Below the pieces are notes generated by a model, which was given only the letters and a program-made list of their open reading frames with translations, had not been told where the DNA came from and did no database searches. Shown piece by piece: positions 7,505 to 16,989 of a stretch of DNA of 64,000 bases (its first letter is position 1; each line of letters starts with the position of its first letter). The position numbers and the translations under genes are program-made. The stretch is from Betaproteobacteria bacterium (GTDB lineage: Bacteria > Pseudomonadota > Gammaproteobacteria > Burkholderiales > SG8-39), in the NCBI GenBank assembly GCA_016713125.1, contig JADJPT010000013.1, positions 19,853 to 83,852 on the forward strand. Direction: 5' to 3'.

Positions 7505-10043
7505 TCAGCCTGCGGATTTGCGACTTTCTTCCAGGTAGTTTCCGATCGCGTCGCGCACCGCGTCGAACTCCTCGCCGAGCGAACGCAACAGTCCCGCCGA
7601 CTGCAGCTTGATCTCGCCGTCGGACAGATTCCCCATCGAGGTGCACAGCCGCGTCAGCCGCTCCGCACCCATGCTGGCCGCCGAACCCTTCATCGCATGC
7701 AACAGATTGCGGAACTCCGCGGTGTTGCGCGCCGCGAGCGCGAGCTCGACCTTCTTCAGCAGCGCGAGGTTGTCGGCAGAGAACACGCCGAACAGCCGCT
7801 CGAGGAACTCGCGTCCGGAACCGAGTTCCTCGAGGTGGCCGAGCGTCTCGTGGTTGAGCACCTGCGCGGGCGCCAGCGCCGCGGCCGCCGGCGCGGACCG
7901 CGGCGCCACATGCGGGTGCGCCTGCGCACCAACAGCGGGCATCGGCGCGCCGACACCGCCGGCGTACTCCTGTATCGCCTCGAGCAGCCGCAGCGCCTCG
8001 ACGGGCTTGGAGATGAAGGCATCGGCGCCCGCCTCCAGGCATTCGCGACGCGCATCCGGGGTCACATCGGCCGAGAGCACCAGCACAGGCACGCGCTCCA
8101 GGCCGCGCCCCATCAGGCGGATGGCCTGCAAGGTCTCGATACCTCCCATGCCCGGCATGTTGCGGTCGAGCAGCACGATGTCGTATTGCGCCTGATCGAG
8201 CGCATCGAGTGCGTCCTCTCCGTCGTTGACCGCGGTCACCGCGTGGCCGCCGCGCTCGAGGATACGGCTGATCACCTCGCGGTTGGTGGCGTTGTCGTCG
8301 GCCACCAGCACCCGCAGCTTTCGGCCGCCCGCACCGCGCTTGGCATAGTCCTCGAGGCGAACCACGCCTTCGTGCATGTCCTCCCCGGCCGAGACGGAAT
8401 GCAGGACGTTGAACAACTGGCGTTTCTCGAACGGCAGTTCGAGCACCGCCGTGTAGCCGGCCGACAGCGCGGCAAAGCGCGGCAGATCCACGCCGCGCGC
8501 CGCGCACAGCACGGCCGGCGGCGCCGGGTTGGGCGCCGCCCGGCGGAACTGTTGCGCGAGCTGTCGCCCTACGTTCTGGTCCGCCGCATACACCAGAGCG
8601 CTGTGGTACGGCTGCGCCAGGCTGATCTCCTCGGCCAGTCGCCGCGCCCCCTCCTCGACCGTGGCCACGGTCAGGGCCGACGCGCCCCATGACGCCAGCG
8701 CCTCGGCGATCGGTCCGGATTCCTCGCCCGGGAAACCGATCAGCAGCACGCGCGCACCGCCCAGCTCGCCGCCGGTGGCGTCCGGCTGCTGGGGCTGCTT
8801 ATCGAGCTCGACCTCGACCCAGAACGTGGTGCCCAGGCCGACCGCGCTCTCCAGGCCTATGCGTCCGCCCATCAGGTCGACCAGCTGCTTGGCGATCGTG
8901 GTGCCCAGACCCGTGCCGCCGAAGCGGCGCATGGTCGAGCGTTCGGCCTGCGTGAAGCTCTCGAAGATGCGCTTCTGCGCCTCGGGCGCGATGCCTATGC
9001 CGGTGTCGCGGATCGAGAACTTGAGCTGCACGCGACTATCGGTCTCGTCCTGCGCCGACACATGCACCGTGACGCTGCCGCGCTCTGTGAACTTGACCGC
9101 GTTCACCGCCAGGTTGATCAGGATCTGGCGCAGATGATGCGGGTCGCCGCGCACCGCCGGCGGCACCTGCGGCATGATCGATACCACGAACTCCACGCCC
9201 TTGGCCGCGGCCTGCGCGGAGATGATGCGGCAGGTGCTGTTGATCAGCGCGTGCAGGTCGAAATCGGTCTTGTCGAGTGAGAGCTTGCCGGCCTCGATCT
9301 TGGAGAAGTCCAGCACGTCCTCGACGAGACCGAGCATGACCTTGGAGGATCCGCGCAGGGTCTGCAGCATGTCGGCCTGCTCGCGCGTGAGCTGCGTGTC
9401 GCGCAGCAGGTCGGACATGCCGATGATCGCGTTGAGCGGCGTGCGCATCTCGTGGCTGACCACCGAAATGAAGCGGCGCTTGGCCTGGTTGGCGGCCTCG
9501 GCGTGCGCCAGCGCGTCGAACAGCTTGGTGACCAGCGAACGCACATACAGGCTGAGCATGACCAGGCCGATCAGCAGGCCGATGCCGAACGAGCGGTGTT
9601 CGCGCCAGAAATCACTGAAGTACAGTACTGCGGAGAAGCCGGCGATCGACAGGCCCAGTGCGTACACCAGGTAACGTGCGCCGAAACGGAAGCCGTTGGC
9701 CAGCGTGACCCAGACATAGACCAGGGAAGAAAGGCGCGCCGCGCTCACCGAAGAACACCAGGCACCAGGTCAGCATGCCGATGTCGGCACAGGCGGCCAG
9801 CACGCGGCGCAATGGCGACACGCCCTCGTCGGCGAGGATGCGGCTGAAGATCAGCGCGGCCACCGCCAGATAGACGCCGAACACGTAGACATGCAATTCG
9901 TCCGAACGCAGCACCGCGTCGGGCAGCAGGTAGCCGAGGATGGAGGCGCCGATCACCACGCGCACGATTGCCTGCTCGTGTTCGGTGTCGGGACGCATGG
10001 CAAGCCGCGCCCGCAGCCGGCGGATCGGGTTCAACGGGTCCAT
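7505..10043 (-). CDS. rpfC: DSF sensor hybrid histidine kinase RpfC (one indel)
   Basis: The gene encodes an inner-membrane hybrid sensor kinase like RpfC, which senses DSF and phosphorelays to RpfG. In order: five or six N-terminal membrane segments, HisKA with the SHEMRTPLN H-box, HATPase with DTGIGIA and GGTGLGTTIA, a degenerate receiver-like segment, a true receiver (VLVADDN, acceptor Asp in LLDRNMPGMGG, ISKPV) and a C-terminal Hpt domain (LLHAMKGSAASMG). The start is the ATG at 10043, overlapping the rpfG stop (TGATG). A one-base indel near 9731-9737 splits the frame inside the membrane region: MDPLNPIRRLRARLAMRP is in one frame, and LVYVWVTLANGFRFG onward in another. Corrected length is about 845 residues, longer than the 726 of Xanthomonas RpfC because of the extra receiver-like segment. 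Confidence 0.9.
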
Positions 10044-11140
10044 CAGGAAGCGGGCTGCGCCGAGGAAGGATCGCCGAGTTCGCGCTGCACCCGGGCCACC
10101 TCTCCGGACGCACCTGCGAACGCTGCGACCAGGCGCGGATCGAAATGCAGCCCCTTCTGCGCGTCCAGATAGGCCAGCGCGTCGACGGTGCTCCAGGCCT
10201 TCTTGTAGGGACGCACTGCGGTCAGCGCATCGAACACGTCGGCCACCGCCACCACGCGCGCGCACAACGGGATATGGTCGCCGACCAGGCCGTTCGGATA
10301 GCCCGATCCGTCGTACTTCTCGTGGTGGCCGAGCGCGATCAACGCGCCCATGCGCACGTATTTGGACGCGCTGCCCTTGAGGATCTCGTGGCCGATCACC
10401 GGGTGCTTGCGCATGATGCCGAGCTCGGGCTCGTCGAGTCGCCCGGGCTTCAGCAGGATCTGGTCGGGAATGCCGATCTTGCCGATGTCGTGCAGGGGCG
10501 CGGCCAGCTCTATCGTCTCGGCTTCGTCGTGCGACAAGCCGATGGCGTCGGCGATCAGCCGCGAGTAGCGCGCCATGCGGATCAGGTGGTTGCCGGTTTC
10601 CTCGTCGCGGAACTCGCCGGCCCGCGCCAGGCGCAGCAGGGTCTCCTTCTCGCGCTCGCGGATCTCCTGCGTGGCGTCCTCGACCATGCCTTCGAGCAGG
10701 CGCTTCCTGTCCTCCAGCGCCAGGTGCTGGCGGCGCAGCGTGATCAGGTTGCGGCAGCGCGCCAGGCACTCGCGCGCATCGATGGGCTTGATCAGGAAAT
10801 CGGTGATGCCCGCATCCAAGGCCGAATAGCGGATCTTGCGATCGTCATGGACCGTGACCATGACCATCGGCACGTGCTCGTAACCGGGCAGGCTGCGCAA
10901 CCGGCGCACGAACTCGATGCCGTCCATGTCGGGCATCGAGTAGTCCACCAGCACCAGGTCGGCGATGTGCTTGGTGGCCCACAGCACGGCGTCGATCGGG
11001 CGCTCGAAAGGCTGCACGACGATGCGGTCGTCCAGCCCGCGCACCACCTGTTCGAGGATGGCGCGGCCGGTCGACTGGTCGTCGACGACGATGACCGTAT
11101 TCTTGAGAGACGGCAGCATGTGGACCTGCGCCTTGTTCAT
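10043..11140 (-). CDS. rpfG: Response regulator with HD-GYP phosphodiesterase (RpfG)
   Basis: RpfG couples DSF sensing to cyclic-di-GMP breakdown. The 365-residue protein has an N-terminal receiver (acidic pair VVDD at 18-21, acceptor D66 in LVDYSMPDMDG, K118 in LIKPID) and a C-terminal HD-GYP domain with HDIGKIGIPD (HD at 217-218), HHEKYDGSGYPNG (GYP at 280-282) and DVFDALTAVRPYK. All expected metal and catalytic residues are present, so it should be active. The ATG at 11140 is preceded by GGAGA. Its stop overlaps the start of rpfC by one base, so the kinase and regulator are translationally coupled with the regulator first. Confidence 0.94.
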   Translation of the reverse strand: MNKAQVHMLPSLKNTVIVVDDQSTGRAILEQVVRGLDDRIVVQPFERPIDAVLWATKHIADLVLVDYSMPDMDGIEFVRRLRSLPGYEHVPMVMVTVHDDRKIRYSALDAGITDFLIKPIDARECLARCRNLITLRRQHLALEDRKRLLEGMVEDATQEIREREKETLLRLARAGEFRDEETGNHLIRMARYSRLIADAIGLSHDEAETIELAAPLHDIGKIGIPDQILLKPGRLDEPELGIMRKHPVIGHEILKGSASKYVRMGALIALGHHEKYDGSGYPNGLVGDHIPLCARVVAVADVFDALTAVRPYKKAWSTVDALAYLDAQKGLHFDPRLVAAFAGASGEVARVQRELGDPSSAQPAS

Positions 11141-11338
11141 GGGTTGTCTCCGTCCGCCGGAACGGGCAAGACTACGCCGCGACTCCGGGCGTGTCCAGCA
11201 AGTGCTTGCGGATACAGGATATTTCGGACGAATTGGACAATCGGAACGTTTCGCCTCGCAGCCGCATCCGGTACCCGCATGCGTGACTTAACGGCCGGCG
11301 CCGGGGAATCTTGAGCGGACTGCGATCTTTGGGAGGGG

Positions 11339-11424
11339 TGGTGCCGGAAAAGGGACTCGAACCCTTACGATGATTAGTCGGCGGATTTTGAGTCCGCTGC
11401 GTCTACCAATTCCGCCATTCCGGC
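11339..11424 (-). tRNA. tRNA-Leu (anticodon CAA)
   Basis: The minus strand folds as a complete class II tRNA. The acceptor GCCGGAA pairs with TTCCGGC, followed by A and an encoded CCA. The anticodon stem GCGGA/TCCGC carries the loop CTCAAAA, which gives anticodon CAA (Leu, codon UUG). A long variable arm (CGA...TCG) and T-arm AAGGG-TTCGAGT-CCCTT complete it. The D-loop TTGGTAGACGCA is typical of leucine tRNAs. Confidence 0.97.
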
Positions 11425-11505
11425 GCGGGGCGTGATTATCGCGGAGTTCCGGCGGCGCGCATAGCGTCCGCTGCGCGGCCCGCGGGACGGCCGCGCGCCG
11501 CCCTC

Positions 11506-11511
11506 TATAAT
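11506..11511 (+). promoter_or_regulatory. Consensus -10 element before queA
   Basis: A perfect TATAAT ends ten bases before the queA ATG. Transcription starting the usual six or seven bases downstream would leave only about three bases of leader, so the mRNA would be almost leaderless. No good -35 is seen at 17 bases and no ribosome-binding site fits between. Confidence 0.5.
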
Positions 11512-11520
11512 CCGGGCCCC

Positions 11521-12546
11521 ATGCGCGTTTCCGAATTCGACTACTCCCTGCCCGCGGACCTGATCGCCCAGCATCCGCCGGCCGAGCGCCGCGCGAGCCG
11601 GTTGCTGCATCTGGACGCGCCGGCCGGTGCCTTGCGCGACCTGCGCTTCGCCGACCTGCCGGCGCTGGTCGGCCCGCGCGACGTGGTGGTGCTCAACGAC
11701 ACGCGCGTGGTCAAGGCGCGGCTGACGGCGCAGAAGTCCAGCGGCGGCCGCCTGGAGGTGTTCGTCGAGCGCATCGAGGACGAGTACGAGGCGCTGGCGC
11801 TGATCCGCGCCAGCAAGACGCCGCGCCCCGGCAGCGAGATCCTGATCGACGGCACGGTGCGCGCCACCGTCCTCGAACGCCAGGGCGAGTTCCACCGCCT
11901 GCGCTTCGCCGCGCCGGTGGCGTCGGTGCTCGATGCGCACGGCGCGCTGCCTTTGCCGCCTTACATCACGCATGCGCCCGACGGCCGGGACATGGAACGC
12001 TACCAGACGGTATATGCGTCGCGCCCCGGCGCGGTCGCCGCCCCCACCGCCGGGCTGCACTTCGACCAGCCCATGCTGGCGGCGCTGGAGTCGGCCGGCA
12101 CGCGGCTCGCGCGCGTGACCCTGCACGTGGGCGCCGGCACCTTCCAGCCGGTCAAGTCCGACACCATCGAAGGGCACCGCATGCACAGCGAGCGATACGA
12201 AGTGCCGCAGGCCACGGTCGACGCCATCGCCGCCGCGCGCGCGGCCGGCGGGCGCGTGCTGGCGGTCGGCACCACGGCACTGCGCTCGCTGGAAAGCGCG
12301 GCGCGCGGCGGCGCCCTGCAGGCGAGCAGCGGGGAAACCGACCTGTTCATCACCCCGGGCTACGCGTTCCGCGTGGTGGACCGGCTGCTGACCAACTTCC
12401 ACCTGCCGCGCTCGACGCTGCTGATGCTGGTCTCGGCGTTCGCCGGCGTGGACGCGATCCGCCGCGCCTATGCGCACGCGGTGGCACAGCGTTACCGCTT
12501 CTTCTCCTACGGCGATGCCATGCTGATCGAACGGGCCGCCGCATGA
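11521..12546 (+). CDS. queA: S-adenosylmethionine:tRNA ribosyltransferase-isomerase
   Basis: QueA adds the ribosyl moiety of SAM to preQ1 at wobble position 34 of tRNA to make epoxyqueuosine. The 341-residue protein has the usual length and signatures: FDYSLPADLIAQHP at the N-terminus, LNDTRVVKARL, the central GALPLPPYI and AAPTAGLHF, HVGAGTFQPV and the C-terminal LTNFHLPRSTLLMLVSAFAG. It lies ten bases upstream of tgt, the enzyme for the preceding step of queuosine insertion, so the two form a queuosine operon. Confidence 0.97.
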   Translation: MRVSEFDYSLPADLIAQHPPAERRASRLLHLDAPAGALRDLRFADLPALVGPRDVVVLNDTRVVKARLTAQKSSGGRLEVFVERIEDEYEALALIRASKTPRPGSEILIDGTVRATVLERQGEFHRLRFAAPVASVLDAHGALPLPPYITHAPDGRDMERYQTVYASRPGAVAAPTAGLHFDQPMLAALESAGTRLARVTLHVGAGTFQPVKSDTIEGHRMHSERYEVPQATVDAIAAARAAGGRVLAVGTTALRSLESAARGGALQASSGETDLFITPGYAFRVVDRLLTNFHLPRSTLLMLVSAFAGVDAIRRAYAHAVAQRYRFFSYGDAMLIERAAA

Positions 12547-12556
12547 AGGCTCCGGC

Positions 12557-13708
12557 ATGAAGTTCAGCGTCCTGAAAACCGACGGCGCGGCACGGCGCGG
12601 CTTGCTCGAACTCGCGCATGGCCCGGTGCAAACGCCGGTGTTCATGCCGGTGGGCACCTACGGCTCGGTCAAGGCCATGTCGCCGGTCGAACTGCGCGAG
12701 GTCGGCGCCCAGGTGGTGCTCGGCAACACCTTCCACCTCTGGTTGCGGCCGGGCCTGGACGTGGTCGAGAAGCACGGCGGCCTGCACCGCTTCATGGGCT
12801 GGGACGGCCCCATCCTCACCGATTCGGGCGGATTCCAGGTGTTCAGCCTGGGCGCCATGCGCAAGATCTCCGAGGACGGCGTGCGCTTCGCATCGCCGAT
12901 CAACGGCGACAAGCTGCTGCTCACGCCCGAGGAATCGATGCGCATCCAGCGCGTGCTCAATTCCGACATCGTCATGATCTTCGACGAATGCACCCCGTTC
13001 CCCGCCACCGAGCGCGAGGCGGCCGATTCGATGCGCCTTTCGCTGCGCTGGGCCGAGCGCTCGAAGCGCGCCCATGCGGGCAACCCGAACGCCCTGTTCG
13101 GGATCGTGCAGGGCGGCATGCACGAGGCGCTGCGCGACGAATCGCTGGCCGGCCTGGAGGCGATCGGCTTCGACGGCTACGCGATCGGCGGGCTGTCGGT
13201 CGGCGAGCCCAAGCAGGACATGCGGCGCATCCGCGCGCACGTCGCGCCGCGCCTGCCCGCGGACAAGCCGCGCTACCTGATGGGCGTGGGCACGCCCGAG
13301 GACCTGATCGAGTCGGTGGTGGACGGCGTGGACATGTTCGACTGCGTGCTGCCCACCCGCAACGCGAGAAACGGCTGGCTGTTCACGCGCCACGGCGACG
13401 TCAAGATCAGGAATGCCGTGCACCGCGACGATACCGCTCCGCTCGACCCGGACTGCGGCTGCTACTGCTGCCGCAACTTCTCGCGCGCCTACCTGCACCA
13501 CCTGCAGCGCGCCAACGAGATCCTCGGCGCACGCCTGAACACCATCCACAACCTCTGGTACTACCAGGAACTGATGGCCGAGTTGCGCGCGGCGATCGAG
13601 GCCGGCGACCTGGCGCAGACCGCAACCCGCCTGCTGGCTGCGCGCCGCCGCCTGCGCGAAGAGCGCATCGACGCCAGCCCGGAACCGCCCCGGCAAGCAC
13701 CCGGCTGA
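12557..13708 (+). CDS. tgt: tRNA-guanine transglycosylase
   Basis: Tgt exchanges guanine 34 of tRNAs for preQ1. The 383-residue TIM-barrel enzyme has the catalytic-base segment TDSGGFQVFSLGAM, the GGLSVGEPK substrate loop, the nucleophilic aspartate in GVDMFDCVLPTRNAR and the zinc site CGCYCCRNFSRAYLHH (three Cys and a His). Length and motifs are typical of the bacterial enzyme. It follows queA closely and precedes yajC-secD-secF, the common order in proteobacteria. Confidence 0.97.
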   Translation: MKFSVLKTDGAARRGLLELAHGPVQTPVFMPVGTYGSVKAMSPVELREVGAQVVLGNTFHLWLRPGLDVVEKHGGLHRFMGWDGPILTDSGGFQVFSLGAMRKISEDGVRFASPINGDKLLLTPEESMRIQRVLNSDIVMIFDECTPFPATEREAADSMRLSLRWAERSKRAHAGNPNALFGIVQGGMHEALRDESLAGLEAIGFDGYAIGGLSVGEPKQDMRRIRAHVAPRLPADKPRYLMGVGTPEDLIESVVDGVDMFDCVLPTRNARNGWLFTRHGDVKIRNAVHRDDTAPLDPDCGCYCCRNFSRAYLHHLQRANEILGARLNTIHNLWYYQELMAELRAAIEAGDLAQTATRLLAARRRLREERIDASPEPPRQAPG

Positions 13709-13732
13709 AGCCGAGGGCGGATTCACGCAAGC

Positions 13733-13741
13733 TGCTATAAT
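13733..13741 (+). promoter_or_regulatory. Extended -10 promoter for yajC-secDF
   Basis: TGCTATAAT is a perfect -10 hexamer (13736-13741) with the TGn extension, which can work without a good -35. It lies 35 bases before the yajC GTG start, leaving room for a leader and the AGGAG site at 13766-13770. Confidence 0.55.
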
Positions 13742-13776
13742 TCTTCGCTTTTTCCAGATTCTTCCAGGAGTTTCCA

Positions 13777-14109
13777 GTGCTGATTTCATCCGCTTTTGCG
13801 CAAGCCCCGGCCGCCGGCGGCGGCGACGCCGGCTTCATGGGCCTGCTGCCCATCATCCTGATGTTCGTGCTGCTGTATTTCCTGATGATCCGACCGCAGA
13901 TGAAGCGCGCCAAGGAACACAAGGTCATGCTCGAGGGCCTGCAGAAGGGCGACGAGGTGATCACCGCCGGCGGCGTGCTCGGCCGCATCACCAAGCTCAC
14001 CGACGCCTACGTGACGATCGAGATCGCCGCGAACACCGAGATCAGCGTGCAGAAGGCCGCCGTGCAGACCCTGCTTCCCAAGGGCACGCTGAAGTCCGTC
14101 CAGTCATGA
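13777..14109 (+). CDS. yajC: Preprotein translocase accessory subunit YajC
   Basis: YajC is a small inner-membrane protein that joins SecDF in the holotranslocon. The 110-residue product has a short alanine/glycine-rich N-terminus, one membrane helix (GLLPIILMFVLLYFLMIRP, about residues 22-40) and the cytoplasmic segment KEHKVMLEGLQKGDEVITAGG that defines the family. The start is a GTG with AGGAG six bases upstream. secD begins 40 bases downstream. Confidence 0.96.
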   Translation: MLISSAFAQAPAAGGGDAGFMGLLPIILMFVLLYFLMIRPQMKRAKEHKVMLEGLQKGDEVITAGGVLGRITKLTDAYVTIEIAANTEISVQKAAVQTLLPKGTLKSVQS

Positions 14110-14114
14110 CCCGC

Positions 14115-14130
14115 CGGCCCGTACGGGCCG
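14115..14130 (+). repeat. Perfect palindrome between yajC and secD
   Basis: CGGCCCGTACGGGCCG is a perfect 16-base palindrome in the 40-base yajC-secD gap. As RNA it would form a small GC hairpin without a T-run, so it might stabilise the yajC mRNA end or be chance in GC-rich DNA. Confidence 0.4.
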
Positions 14131-14149
14131 CCACCTGCGCAGGCCATCC

Positions 14150-16009
14150 GTGAACCGTTTCCCCACCTGGAAGTACGCGCTCGTCGCGATCGTCGTCGCG
14201 CTGGGCTTCCTCTACACGCTGCCGAACTTCTTCGGCGAGTCGCCCGCGGTGCAGGTCTCCAGCGCGCGCGTCACCGTCAAGGTCGATGCCGGCGTGCTCG
14301 GCCGCGCAGAGGACGCCCTGAAGAAGGCCAACGTGGCCTACTCGGCCGCGGCGCTCGACGGCGCCAGCGTGCGCATGCGGTTCGCCGACACCGACACGCA
14401 GCTGAAGGCCAAGGACCTGATCACCCAGGCGCTCAACCCGGATCCGGCCAACCCCAGCTACGTCGTGGCGCTCAACCTGCTGTCCTCCTCGCCGACCTGG
14501 CTGACCGCCATCAACGCCCTGCCCATGTATCTGGGCCTGGACCTGCGCGGCGGCGTGCACTTCCTGCTGCAGGTGGACATGCAGGCCGCGGTCACCAAGC
14601 GCCTGGAGAGCCTGGCCGGCGACGCGCGCAGCCAGCTGCGCGACAAGAACATCCGCCATTCGGGCATCACGCGCGAGGGCCAGACCATCCGCGTGCGCTT
14701 TCGCGATGCCGACGCGCGCGAGAAGGCCAAGCGCGTGATCCAGGACGGCATCGCCGACCTCGCGCTCACCGAGAGCCAGGACGGCGAGGAGTTCCGCCTC
14801 ACGGCGACCATCAAGCCCGAGGCGGTCAAGCGCACCCAGGATTACGCGCTCAAGCAGAACATCACCACCCTGCACAACCGCATCAACGAGCTCGGCGTCG
14901 CCGAGCCGGTGATCCAGCAGCAGGGCGCCGACCGCATCGTCGTGCAGCTGCCCGGCGTACAGGACACCGCCAAGGCCAAGGACATCCTGGGCCGCACCGC
15001 CAGCCTCGAGATCCGCATGGTCGACGAGGAGCGCATGAACGCCGATACGCTCGCCGCGGCGGCGCGCGGCGAGGTGCCGTTCGGCACCGAGTACTACGTG
15101 GAGAGGAACGGCGCGCCCATCCTGGTCAGGAAGCAGGTGGTGCTGACCGGCGACCGCCTGACCGACGCCCAGCCCGGCTTCGACTCGCAGACCCAGGAGC
15201 CCGCCGTGCACCTGACCCTGGACGGTCCGGGTGCGCGCATCTTCAAGGACGTCACTCGCGAAAGCGTGGGCAAGCGCATGGCCATCCTGCTGATCGAGAA
15301 AGGCCGCGGCGAGGTCATCACCGCGCCGGTGATCCGGTCCGAGATCGGCGGCGGTCGCGTGCAGATCTCCGGCCGCATGAGCACCACCGAGGCCAACGAC
15401 ACCGCGCTGCTGCTGCGCGCCGGCTCGCTGGCCGCGCCGATGGAAATCGTCGAGGAGCGCACGGTCGGCCCCAGCCTGGGCAAGGACAACATCGAGAAGG
15501 GCTTCAACTCGACGAAATGGGGATTCCTCGCCATCGTCGTGTTCATGTCCGTCTACTACGCGATCTTCGGCCTGATCTCTTCCGTTGCGCTGGCCGCCAA
15601 CCTGCTGTTCCTGGTGGCCCTGCTGTCGCTGCTGCAGGCCACGCTGACCCTGCCCGGCATCGCCGCCATCGCGCTGACCCTGGGCATGGCCATCGACGCC
15701 AACGTGCTGATCAACGAGCGCATCCGCGAGGAAATCCGCGGCGGCGCGACGCCGCAGGCGGCCATCTCGGCCGGCTACGAGCGCGCCTTCGGCACCATCC
15801 TCGACTCCAACATCACCACGCTGATCGCCGGCCTCGCGCTGCTGATCTTCGGCTCCGGCCCGGTACGCGGCTTCGCCGTCGTCCACTGCCTGGGCATCAT
15901 GACCTCGATGTTCTCGGCCGTCACGGTATCGCGTGCCCTGGTCAACCTCGCCTACGGCCACCGCCGACGGGTGCAGAAGCTGTCGATCGGCGACACGGCG
16001 TGGAAATGA
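14150..16009 (+). CDS. secD: Protein translocase subunit SecD
   Basis: SecD forms the proton-driven SecDF complex that pulls exported proteins out of the Sec channel. The 619-residue protein has one N-terminal membrane helix (KYALVAIVVALGFLYTLPNF), a large periplasmic P1 region starting near LGLDLRGGVHFLLQVD, and a C-terminal RND-type bundle with five helices. The latter includes TLGMAIDANVLINERIREE, where the Asp is the conserved proton-relay residue. The start is a GTG at 14150; no strong ribosome site is seen, only AGG nine bases upstream, so coupling to yajC is likely. Confidence 0.97.
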   Translation: MNRFPTWKYALVAIVVALGFLYTLPNFFGESPAVQVSSARVTVKVDAGVLGRAEDALKKANVAYSAAALDGASVRMRFADTDTQLKAKDLITQALNPDPANPSYVVALNLLSSSPTWLTAINALPMYLGLDLRGGVHFLLQVDMQAAVTKRLESLAGDARSQLRDKNIRHSGITREGQTIRVRFRDADAREKAKRVIQDGIADLALTESQDGEEFRLTATIKPEAVKRTQDYALKQNITTLHNRINELGVAEPVIQQQGADRIVVQLPGVQDTAKAKDILGRTASLEIRMVDEERMNADTLAAAARGEVPFGTEYYVERNGAPILVRKQVVLTGDRLTDAQPGFDSQTQEPAVHLTLDGPGARIFKDVTRESVGKRMAILLIEKGRGEVITAPVIRSEIGGGRVQISGRMSTTEANDTALLLRAGSLAAPMEIVEERTVGPSLGKDNIEKGFNSTKWGFLAIVVFMSVYYAIFGLISSVALAANLLFLVALLSLLQATLTLPGIAAIALTLGMAIDANVLINERIREEIRGGATPQAAISAGYERAFGTILDSNITTLIAGLALLIFGSGPVRGFAVVHCLGIMTSMFSAVTVSRALVNLAYGHRRRVQKLSIGDTAWK

Positions 16010-16044
16010 GCCCGGCGACGCACGCGGCCAAAGGAAACTGAAAC

Positions 16045-16989
16045 ATGGAATTCTTCAAGATCCGGCGCACCATCCCGTTCATGCGCCATGCGCTGGTGTT
16101 CAACATCATTTCGTTGATCACCTTCCTGCTGGCGGTGTTCTTCCTTGCCACCAAGGGCCTGCACTACTCGGTGGAGTTCACCGGCGGCACGGTCATCGAG
16201 GTCAGCTACAAGGAAGGCGCCGACGTCGACCGCATCCGCGGCGCCCTCGAGAAAGCCGGCTACAAGGACACCGCGGTGCAGAACTTCGGCTCCTCGCGCG
16301 ACGTGCTGATCCGCATGCCGCTGGTGCAGGGGCAGTCCAGCGCCGACCTGTCGCAGAAGGTCATCGCCACGCTGCAGGCCGAGAACAAGGAGGCCGAGTT
16401 GCGCCGCGTCGAGTTCGTCGGCCCGCAGGTGGGCCGCGAACTGGCCGAGAACGGCGCCCTGGCCCTGCTGATCGTGTCGATCGGCATCGTGCTCTATCTG
16501 GCGCTGCGCTTCGAGTGGAAATTCGGGCTTTCGGCCATCATCGCCAACCTGCACGACGTGATCATCATCCTGGGCTTCTTCGCCCTGTTCCAGTGGGAAT
16601 TCTCGCTGCCCGTGCTGGCCGCCGTGCTGGCGGTGCTCGGCTATTCGGTCAACGAATCGGTGGTGGTGTTCGACCGGGTGCGCGAGAACTTCCGCAAGAT
16701 GCGCAAGGCTTCCACGCCCGAGGTGATCGACGCGGCGATCACCGGCACCATCTCGCGCACCATCATCACGCACGGCAGCACGCAGATCATGGTCACCACC
16801 ATGCTGATCTTCGGCGGCCCGGCGCTGCACTACTTTGCGCTGGCGCTGACCATCGGCATCTGCTTCGGCATCTACTCGTCGGTGCTGGTCGCCAGCCCGC
16901 TGCTGATGTGGCTCAAGGTCGACCGTTCGCAGTTCGTGAAGGTCAAGAAGGCCCGCAGCGACGACGAAAACGACGGCGCGGTTGTTTGA
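16045..16989 (+). CDS. secF: Protein translocase subunit SecF
   Basis: SecF is the partner of SecD. The 314-residue inner-membrane protein has an N-terminal helix (IPFMRHALVFNIISLITF), the short P4 periplasmic domain containing YSVEFTGGTVIEV, and five C-terminal helices with the conserved GYSVNESVVVFDRVREN motif. The ATG follows AAAGGAAAC. Its stop codon lies inside a strong stem-loop. Confidence 0.97.
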   Translation: MEFFKIRRTIPFMRHALVFNIISLITFLLAVFFLATKGLHYSVEFTGGTVIEVSYKEGADVDRIRGALEKAGYKDTAVQNFGSSRDVLIRMPLVQGQSSADLSQKVIATLQAENKEAELRRVEFVGPQVGRELAENGALALLIVSIGIVLYLALRFEWKFGLSAIIANLHDVIIILGFFALFQWEFSLPVLAAVLAVLGYSVNESVVVFDRVRENFRKMRKASTPEVIDAAITGTISRTIITHGSTQIMVTTMLIFGGPALHYFALALTIGICFGIYSSVLVASPLLMWLKVDRSQFVKVKKARSDDENDGAVV

